Part shown: positions 57,770 through 64,000 of the stretch, in pieces
How positions within the stretch are numbered: position 1 is the first letter of the stretch
How the letters are laid out: every line of letters starts with the position of its first letter
NCBI RefSeq assembly: GCF_000698145.1
Contig: NZ_BAXB01000011.1
Location: forward strand, 1 to 64,000
Length of the DNA: 64,000 nucleotides
Direction of reading: 5' to 3'
Origin: Geomicrobium sp. JCM 19039
Lineage (GTDB): Bacteria; Bacillota; Bacilli; Bacillales; Marinococcaceae
Translations under genes and position numbers: made by a program
The notes under the pieces: generated by a model
The model's input: only the letters and a program-made list of their open reading frames with translations
What the model was told of the DNA's origin: nothing
Database searches by the model: none

Positions 57770-58581
57770 TGAACGTATTTGAGTGGGTTGTACAATCAGA
57801 ACGTGTGAGTAAAAACGACTGGCAGACCGTTTCAAAGCTTACCGATCAATTTGGTCACTTTTACTGCTTAAAACAACAGCATAGCGGTCCCACTGACGCG
57901 TTAGCAAAAGAAGCCAATAGTTTACGTAGATTAGATGAAGCGGGTGTTCGAGTGCCTCGCATTATCGACCAAAACGAGGAGTTTCTTCTTACCGCGTGGG
58001 TGGATGGGGGGCAAGCGACGCTTCAGTCCGAGGCGTTTGCCAGTGAGCTAATTAAGATGCACCTTCACGAAGCAAACGATTACGGCTTGGAAGAAGATCA
58101 TTACATCGGTCGAGTTGAGCAACCGAATGGCACGTACGATTCGTGGATTTGTTTTTTCCGGGAAAAGCGGTTACTCGTACAAAAGCAACTGCTCGTACGA
58201 GCGAATAAGCTTAGTGAAAAACAAGTTGTACAGTTGGGTCGCTTAAGCGATCGGTTATCTGATCTAATTGATGAGCCTGCATCGCCAAGATTGTTGCACG
58301 GAGACTTATGGTCAGGAAACTGGGTGTATGATGGAGACGGATTGCCATACCTTATTGATCCGTGTTCTTTTTACGGTGATCCGGCCTATGACGTGGCGAT
58401 GATTCAGTTGTTCGGCGAATTCCCTGAAGACGGTTGGGCTTTATACAAAGAGGCGATCGGAGCCCCAAGCGCTTCAGCGATTGACGTGTATCAACTTTAT
58501 TTCTTGCTCGTTCATGTGATGATGTTTGGTGAAATGTATGTACCGGCAGTGAACCGGATTCTTAATAAGTATGGGAATTAA
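57769..58581 (+). CDS. fructosamine kinase family protein
   Basis: 270-residue kinase of the fructosamine-3-kinase (protein deglycation) family, aminoglycoside phosphotransferase fold: EANSLRRLDEAGVRVPRI, LLHGDLWSGNWVYD catalytic loop (Asp, Asn) and LIDPCSFYGDPAYDVAMIQLFG metal-binding segment. Start at 57769 overlaps the phosphatase stop (TAATG), so the two are coupled. Substrate not proven; ribulosamine or fructosamine adducts are likely. Confidence 0.87.
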   Translation: MNVFEWVVQSERVSKNDWQTVSKLTDQFGHFYCLKQQHSGPTDALAKEANSLRRLDEAGVRVPRIIDQNEEFLLTAWVDGGQATLQSEAFASELIKMHLHEANDYGLEEDHYIGRVEQPNGTYDSWICFFREKRLLVQKQLLVRANKLSEKQVVQLGRLSDRLSDLIDEPASPRLLHGDLWSGNWVYDGDGLPYLIDPCSFYGDPAYDVAMIQLFGEFPEDGWALYKEAIGAPSASAIDVYQLYFLLVHVMMFGEMYVPAVNRILNKYGN

Positions 58582-58582
58582 A

Positions 58583-58630
58583 CGACGAAAGCGGGCATCA
58601 GTTTTTTGATACTCGTTTTCGGTTTTTTTT
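58583..58630 (+). terminator. possible terminator after the fructosamine kinase gene
   Basis: Imperfect stem (CGAAAGCGGGCATCA with TGATACTCGTTTTCG), then TTTTTTTT. Confidence 0.4.
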
Positions 58631-58712
58631 GTAGAATGAGTCGCCCGCTCCTGACCTGTGCCATCGCTTGAAGAAAAGCCTTACTCATCCTCGCCATTTG
58701 TGTGTGAGAATG

Positions 58713-58740
58713 ACGATTTCTAGTGTGTTTGCATAGTGTA
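58713..58740 (+). promoter_or_regulatory. candidate sigma-K promoter of asnO
   Basis: AC (58713-58714), 17-base spacer and CATAGTGTA (58732-58740) fit the sigma-K pattern AC-N16/17-CATAnnnTA. Confidence 0.5.
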
Positions 58741-58796
58741 GAGAAGTGACTGGGTGAAGAGCGATCTTCGCACAACCGTTGAAAGGGAGGATGACG

Positions 58797-60627
58797 ATGT
58801 GCGGTATTGCGGGTTGGCTAGATTGGAAAAAAGATTTGCGCGCACAAGTCGAGCAAATTGAAACGATGACGAATGTGTTGGCACACCGGGTCCCGATGCT
58901 TCAAACATTTGGACCGATCAACATCTTTTGCTTGGGCATACAAGGCTTGCTGTAATTGACCCGAGTGGTGGGTCGCAACCAATGACGAGAACACACGAAA
59001 ATCGTACGGGTACCATCGTGTATAACGGTGAGTTGTACAACACAGATGAAGTTCGAAAAGCATTGACGCAGTTAGGAAGAACGTTCACGACACATTCCGA
59101 TACAGAAGTGTTACTTCATGCGTATTTGGCATGGGGGGCAGCGTGTTTAGAACGGTTAAACGGCATTTTTGCATTTGCAGTTTGGGATGGCGAACGACTC
59201 TTTATTGCAAGAGATCGTCTCGGTGTGAAGCCGTTATTTTATAAAAGAACATCTTCAGGAATGATTTTTGGGTCAGAAATAAAAGCAATTTTGGCGCATG
59301 CCGATGTTGAGGCTAGCCTAACCGAAACAGGTTTGACGGAAGTAATGAGTTTATCCCCGTCAAGAACACCAGGGTTTGGTGTATTTGATGGGCTAGAAGA
59401 GCTTCGCCCTGCCCATTACCTTTCGTTTGATCGAAATGGTTGTGATGTTAAGAGGTATTGGCAAGTGAAAAGTGAAGTTCATCAGGCAAATGCAGAAGAG
59501 ACCGCGGGAGCGATACACGATTTACTCAAGGATACGGTCGAACGGCAGCTCGTCTCTGATGTGCCCGTCGCTTCATTTTTGTCCGGGGGATTGGATTCGA
59601 GTGCACTTACCGCATTTGCTGCGAATACTCAAACAGCAGAGGCGCCACTCCATACATTCTCAATTGATTATGAAGACAATGACCTTCATTTTAAAAGCAA
59701 TGCATTTCAACCGGATGATGATCAATCGTATATCGAGAAAATGACAGATGCTTTCGGTACGGTGCATCATCGCAAAATTATTACGATTGATCGGTTAAAA
59801 GACCATCTTAAAGATGCCGTCATCGCTCGAGATCTTCCAGGAATGGCAGACGTGGACAGTTCGTTGTTATGGTTTAGTAAAGAGATTAAAAAGCAAGCAA
59901 CAGTCGCACTTTCTGGAGAGTGTGCGGATGAGATTTTTGGTGGCTACCCATGGTTTTACAAAAAAGAGTTATTGTCCCGACCTCTGTTTCCGTGGATGTC
60001 ATCACTTGAATTGCGTAAAGGCTTATTGAATGAAAAGTGGAAAAAGAAACTTCCGTTAGAGGAATACGCCAAAGCCCAATACGACAAAACCATTGCTGAG
60101 ACACCACATTTAGACGGTGAAACCGGGGAAAACCGGCAACGAAGAGAAATGTTTTACTTGAATATGATCTGGTTTATGACGACACTGCTAGACCGAAAAG
60201 ATCGGATGAGTATGGCAGCAAGCTTGAAGTACGGGTTCCATTTGCCGATCATCGACTCGTCGAATACGTTTGGAATATCCCATGGGAGATGAAGCGGTAC
60301 CAAGACCGGGAAAAAGGACTGCTACGAAAAGCGTTAGAAGGTGTGCTTCCTAATGATGTACTTTATCGAAAGAAAAGTCCGTATCCAAAAACCCATCATC
60401 CGAAGTATACGGAAATGGTGGCCACACTTTGTGAACAGATGCTCGAAGATGGCGATGCCCCTGTTCATGAATTTCTCGATCGCACGGTTCTCACTGAGCT
60501 TGTAAGAACACGGGCAAAAAAAGTAGATACGCCGTTTTTCGGACAGTTAATGACCGGCCCTCAATTGCTCGCTTATATTTGGCAAATGAACGAGTGGATG
60601 AAACTGCATAACGTCAAAATTAAATAA
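58797..60627 (+). pseudogene. asnO: AsnO-type asparagine synthetase (glutamine-hydrolysing), two frameshifts
   Basis: Class II glutamine amidotransferase plus ATP-dependent synthetase. It starts MCGIAGW with the nucleophile Cys2 after GGAGGATGACG. A missing G near 58890 (HRG PDAS) shifts the frame, which then runs with RDRLGVKPL, the pyrophosphate loop SFLSGGLDSSALTAFA and ALSGECADEIFGGYPWF. A second missing G near 60227 separates SMAASL from EVRVPFADHRLVEYVW, and the end is intact at 60627. Joined about 610 residues, normal for the family. A sigma-K-like promoter precedes it. Confidence 0.9.
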
Positions 60628-60634
60628 GCAAATC

Positions 60635-60666
60635 AATCCGCATAAGTAAACATGCGGATTTTTTTG
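60635..60666 (+). terminator. asnO terminator
   Basis: Nine-bp stem AATCCGCAT / ATGCGGATT, loop of eight, then TTTTT. Confidence 0.85.
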
Positions 60667-60995
60667 CATGCGGGCACATGTAAATACCAAATCAGAAACC
60701 AAGTAGGAATTCGCACACCGAGCAGACAGTTAGATGCAACCGTTTGTACTTCTAATTGGCTGATAAAACTCCAAACGCGGTTCTTTCAGGAGAGCACCTT
60801 CAGAAAGTATGATGACGAGGACGCACGTTCATAATAAGGCACAACGTTGTTGTTTTTACGTATAAAGGGCTATTCAACAAAAGGTATGCGTTTTACCTGT
60901 TTGCATGTTTCGTTTTGATTTAAATTGGGAAATGTTACTTTTGTATACTGAGGGGGGTATATTTATATTGATTGTCAACAGAGAAGGTGAAGCGT
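60667..60995. other. intergenic region upstream of the MATE gene
   Basis: No gene recognised in 60667-60930; the promoter of the MATE gene is at 60935-60963. Confidence 0.6.
60935..60963 (+). promoter_or_regulatory. candidate promoter with CsoR-like operator for the MATE gene
   Basis: TTACTT (60935-60940), 17-base spacer, TATATT (60958-60963). The spacer holds ATACTGAGGGGGGTAT (60945-60960), resembling the copA operator ATACCC-N5-GGGTAT with a 4-base gap. Confidence 0.4.
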
Positions 60996-62441
60996 ATGAA
61001 CATGGCTGATCGCGTACTCGAAGAAGGATTAAAAACGACGGACAAAATAAAGATCATACTCATTATCGCTATGCCCGCAGTGATCGAGAATTTCTTTCAA
61101 ATGTTACTCGGGTTTGTTGATACGTTATTTGTTGCCCAAATTGGCTTAGAAGAAGTAACCGCAGTCGGTGTGACAAATGCCATTCTTGCCATCTATTTTG
61201 CGATATTTATGGCGATCGGTGTAGGAGTAAATGTCCTTATGGCCAATGCGATCGGCGACGGTAACCAAAAACGAGCATTCACCATCGCACAACAAGGCAT
61301 TATTCAAGCAACCATTGTTGGGGTATTACTAGGGATGGCTACATTGCTGTTTGCAGAACAGATGATTCAAGTACTCGGTGTCACCCAACAAGTACTTGAA
61401 ATTGCGACTGTCTACTTCCAGGTTCTTGCGGTCCCTTCAATTCTTATGGCACTCATGTTCGTATTTAGTAGCATCTTGCGAGGAACAGGAGATACGAGAG
61501 CACCGATGAAGGCAGTGATTGGTGCCAACATCGTAAATATGTTTTTAGATTATGTATTGATTTTTGGGTTTTTGTTTATACCTCCACTAGGTATCGTTGG
61601 TGCAGCGCTTGCAGGCGTTTTATCACGAATTGCCGGAACAGCTATGTTACTCTATTATATGAAAAGAAATTCAAGTCTATCGTTTACGCGAAGCCAATTT
61701 CGCTTTAATGGTAAAGATCAAAAAGCGTTACTTTCACTAGGAGCCCCAGCCGCTGGTGAGCGGCTGGCGATGCGAATTGGACAAGTCGTTTACTTTGGAT
61801 TTATTGTCGCATTAGGTACAACGACGTTCTCAGCACATCAAATTGCTGGGAATATCGAAACATTTTCTTATATGATCGCCTATGGCTTTGCCGCAGCGGC
61901 AACGATTTTAGTCGGTCGACTTGTCGGCGCCCAGCGATATGAACAAGCGAAGCAGTACGCGAAGTTAATTGCCATCATTTCAGCAGTATTTATGGTTGGA
62001 ATGGGTGCACTGCTCTTCATTTTTGGCGGGACCATTGGTCAGCTATTTACCGATGATCCTGTTGTTATACAAGAAATTGGCACAGCATTAATGATTGCAG
62101 CGTTCTTTCAACCATTTCTAGCGATTGTGCTCACGTTAACGGGCGCTTATCAAGGTGCGCGCAACACAAAATTCCCGATGTATTTAACGACAATAGGTAT
62201 GTGGGTCGTTCGAACAGTCGCCGTCTATGTGTTAGCGGTTCAATTAAACTGGGGTATTGCAGGTGTATGGGTTGCCATCGGACTTGATATTGTCATTCGA
62301 GCCATTGTTCTTTGGTATCGCGTTGAAACCGACCGATGGATTAAACCAGAGAAGGAAGTTAGCGAAAAAGAGGAGTTACGGTGTCGCTGCAATCCGCAAG
62401 TAAAGCATGCACATGTAAGTGGCTGTGTGAACAATTATTAA
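60996..62441 (+). CDS. MATE family efflux transporter with Cys/His-rich C-terminal tail
   Basis: Multidrug and toxic compound extrusion family, about 481 residues with twelve hydrophobic helices; PAVIENFFQMLLGFVDTLFVAQIG at the N-terminus and FSSILRGTGDTRAPMKA are family signatures. The ATG at 60996 follows AAGGTGAAGC. After the last helix the tail reads ELRCRCNPQVKHAHVSGC, three Cys and two His in a short stretch, unusual for a MATE protein and suggestive of metal binding. It lies directly before a copper ATPase. Substrate unknown. Confidence 0.87.
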   Translation: MNMADRVLEEGLKTTDKIKIILIIAMPAVIENFFQMLLGFVDTLFVAQIGLEEVTAVGVTNAILAIYFAIFMAIGVGVNVLMANAIGDGNQKRAFTIAQQGIIQATIVGVLLGMATLLFAEQMIQVLGVTQQVLEIATVYFQVLAVPSILMALMFVFSSILRGTGDTRAPMKAVIGANIVNMFLDYVLIFGFLFIPPLGIVGAALAGVLSRIAGTAMLLYYMKRNSSLSFTRSQFRFNGKDQKALLSLGAPAAGERLAMRIGQVVYFGFIVALGTTTFSAHQIAGNIETFSYMIAYGFAAAATILVGRLVGAQRYEQAKQYAKLIAIISAVFMVGMGALLFIFGGTIGQLFTDDPVVIQEIGTALMIAAFFQPFLAIVLTLTGAYQGARNTKFPMYLTTIGMWVVRTVAVYVLAVQLNWGIAGVWVAIGLDIVIRAIVLWYRVETDRWIKPEKEVSEKEELRCRCNPQVKHAHVSGCVNNY

Positions 62442-62444
62442 TGT

Positions 62445-62474
62445 TTGACATACCCTACTGGGGTATTGTATCAT
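62445..62474 (+). promoter_or_regulatory. copA promoter with CsoR operator
   Basis: TTGACA (62445-62450), 18-base spacer, TATCAT (62469-62474). Between and overlapping them is ATACCC-TACTG-GGGTAT (62450-62466), a CsoR-type 6-5-6 operator, so copper should derepress copA. Confidence 0.85.
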
Positions 62475-62533
62475 GATAACTGTAGCAATCATTGTAGAAG
62501 CTCGCTGACTGTGAGCAGTTAGGAGGAAATGCG

Positions 62534-64000
62534 ATGGCGAAGCAAGACATATCATTGCCCATCCAAGGCATGACGTGTGCGGCATGTGCGAATCGAATTG
62601 AAAAAGGTTTACAACGTATGGACGGAGTAGAAGACGCACATGTGAACTTTGCAGTCGAAAAAGCTAATGTCACGTATGATTCTGAACAAGTAGATGCTAA
62701 AGCTTTCGAAGATAAGATAGAAAAACTTGGTTATCACGTGCAGCTTGAATCCATCACGTTTGATATTTCGGGTATGACGTGTGCGGCATGTGCAAGCCGG
62801 ATTGAAAAGAAATTATCTAGAACAGACGGAGTAAACAAGGCGCGCGTCAATTTTGCGCTTGAGAACGTCACCGTTGACTACAATGAAGGGGTTGTCAACA
62901 AACAAGGCTCATTGAATCTGTTGAGAAGATTGGTTATTCCTTGCACGAACAACAATCGAAAGAAGAAACCATCGATGCGAAAGAGAAAGAAATTCGCCAC
63001 CAAACCGGGAAGTTTATCTTTGCAGCAATACTAACTTTACCGCTCCTTTGGACGATGGTGACGCATTTTGAATTTACTACGTTTCTTTATATGCCAGAGA
63101 TGTTTATGAACTTGGGTGCAACTCGCGCTTGCCGCTCCCGTTCAGTTTATCGCGGGTGCCCAGTTTTACGAAGGTGCATACAAAGCACTAAAAGGAAAAA
63201 GCGCGAACATGGACGTACTCATCGCGCTCGGTACGACAACCGCATTCTTTTATAGTATTTTCCTTGGGTATGAATGGCATGTCGGTGGGCAACAAGGGAT
63301 GCCAGAGTTGTACTTCGAGGCCGCGGCGGTCATTATTACCCTCGTTATTCTCGGGAAATTGTTTGAAGTACGTGCGAAAGGCCGTACCGGAAAAGCAATT
63401 GAGAAGCTGCTAAATATGCAAGCAAAAACAGCCATGGTCGTACGCGATGGCGAGGAAGTCGAAGTGGCTGTTGAAGACGTTGTTGTCGGTGATCGTGTGA
63501 TCGTTCGGCCAGGAGAAAAGATTCCGGTAGACGGTACGATCCAAGCTGGAAGCTCAGCCGTTGATGAGTCAATGATTACAGGTGAAAGTATTCCTGTAGA
63601 TAAGAACACAGGTGACTCGGTTATTGGTTCAACGGTGAATAAAAACGGAAGTTTAACGTTTGAAGCGACACGTGTCGGCAAAGATACGGCGCTCGCGCAA
63701 ATCGTTAAAGTTGTCGAAGATGCGCAGGGAAGTAAAGCAGACATACAACGGGTGGCTGACCGCGTATCCGGTGTATTTGTACCGATTGTTGTTTTGATTG
63801 CCATCGGTTCATTCTTAGCATGGTATTTCTTAATTGAACCAGGTGACGTTCGCTCGGCACTCGTGCCGTTAATTACGATTCTCGTGATTGCTTGTCCGTG
63901 TGCACTCGGGTTAGCGACACCAACGTCAATTATGGCAGGTTCAGGTCGAGCGGCGGAAATGGGTGTTCTCTTTAAAGGCGGCGAACATCTTGAGAACACA
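62534..64000 (+). pseudogene. copA: CopA, copper-exporting P-type ATPase (two frameshifts, runs off window)
   Basis: P1B-type ATPase. Two N-terminal heavy-metal domains each carry GMTCAAC. The first frame breaks near 62905 (-1); the second gives LIESVEKIGYSLHEQQ and the first membrane helix; a further shift near 63113 (two C possibly missing) leads to [26 protein letters not shown], the A-domain MITGES near 63575 and the metal-translocation CPC motif near 63896. The phosphorylation DKTGT motif is beyond the window. AGGAGG site. Confidence is high for the family. Confidence 0.92.

Noticed and set aside
1-64000. CRISPR arrays, prophage genes, transposases
   Set aside because: No regularly spaced short repeats, no integrase, capsid or transposase motifs were seen.

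Overview
This window is chromosomal DNA from an endospore-forming, low-to-mid G+C Bacillaceae. It carries the complete spoIIIA operon, spoIVB, spo0A, splAB and mntR, and the gene order follows the yqg-yqh-yqi-yqj segment of Bacillus subtilis. The protein sequences are diverged from B. subtilis. An alkaliphilic Shouchella/Alkalihalobacillus-type host is my guess, not something the sequence proves.

Layout. 1-355 is one copy of a structured repeat. 533-4869 is the comG competence pseudopilus operon plus yqzE. 4953-8631 holds yqgY, yqgX, yqgW, yqhG and the SNF2 helicase yqhH. 8765-12909 is a tandem glycine riboswitch driving the glycine cleavage genes gcvT-gcvPA-gcvPB. 13100-24002 holds yqhL, lipM, dat, mntR, a YtvI-type membrane protein, splAB, yqhOPQR, papA and efp. 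24068-24947 is an overlapping pair of universal stress protein genes. 25184-30395 is spoIIIAA-AH. 30626-30979 is the second repeat copy, followed by about 1.1 kb of apparently non-coding DNA in the slot where accB-accC usually sit. 32068-41813 is an unknown gene, yqhY, nusB, folD, xseAB, ispA, dxs, tlyA, ahrC and recN. 41962-45624 is spoIVB, spo0A, a SteA-like gene and yqzF. 45770-53687 is a sigma-54 controlled branched-chain keto-acid dehydrogenase operon (bkdR, bcd, lpdV, bkdAA, bkdAB, bkdB) without ptb and buk. 53761-60627 holds brxB, a tRNA-Arg, yqjA, an L,D-transpeptidase, prli42, a YaaR gene, a small phosphatase, a fructosamine-kinase-like gene and asnO. 60935-64000 is a MATE exporter and a CsoR-box controlled copper ATPase that runs off the end.

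The dominant oddity is damage. Eighteen otherwise well-conserved protein genes carry 22 frameshifts and one nonsense codon, and the tRNA-Arg appears to lack one T-stem base. Several of the lesions lie in homopolymers (T8 in yqgW, A8 in gcvPA, T5 in recN, short G or A runs in asnO, bkdB, bcd and yqjA). On both sides of each lesion the protein is intact. Uncorrected sequencing or assembly error is the simplest explanation, and the broken genes are annotated here over their full inferred extent.

Points most worth following up: the ~355-bp dispersed repeat with a 34-bp palindrome, an unrecognised coiled-coil gene translationally coupled inside the comG operon, the missing accBC, the MATE gene with a Cys/His-rich tail and a CsoR-like operator inside its promoter, and the SteA-like gene beside spo0A.
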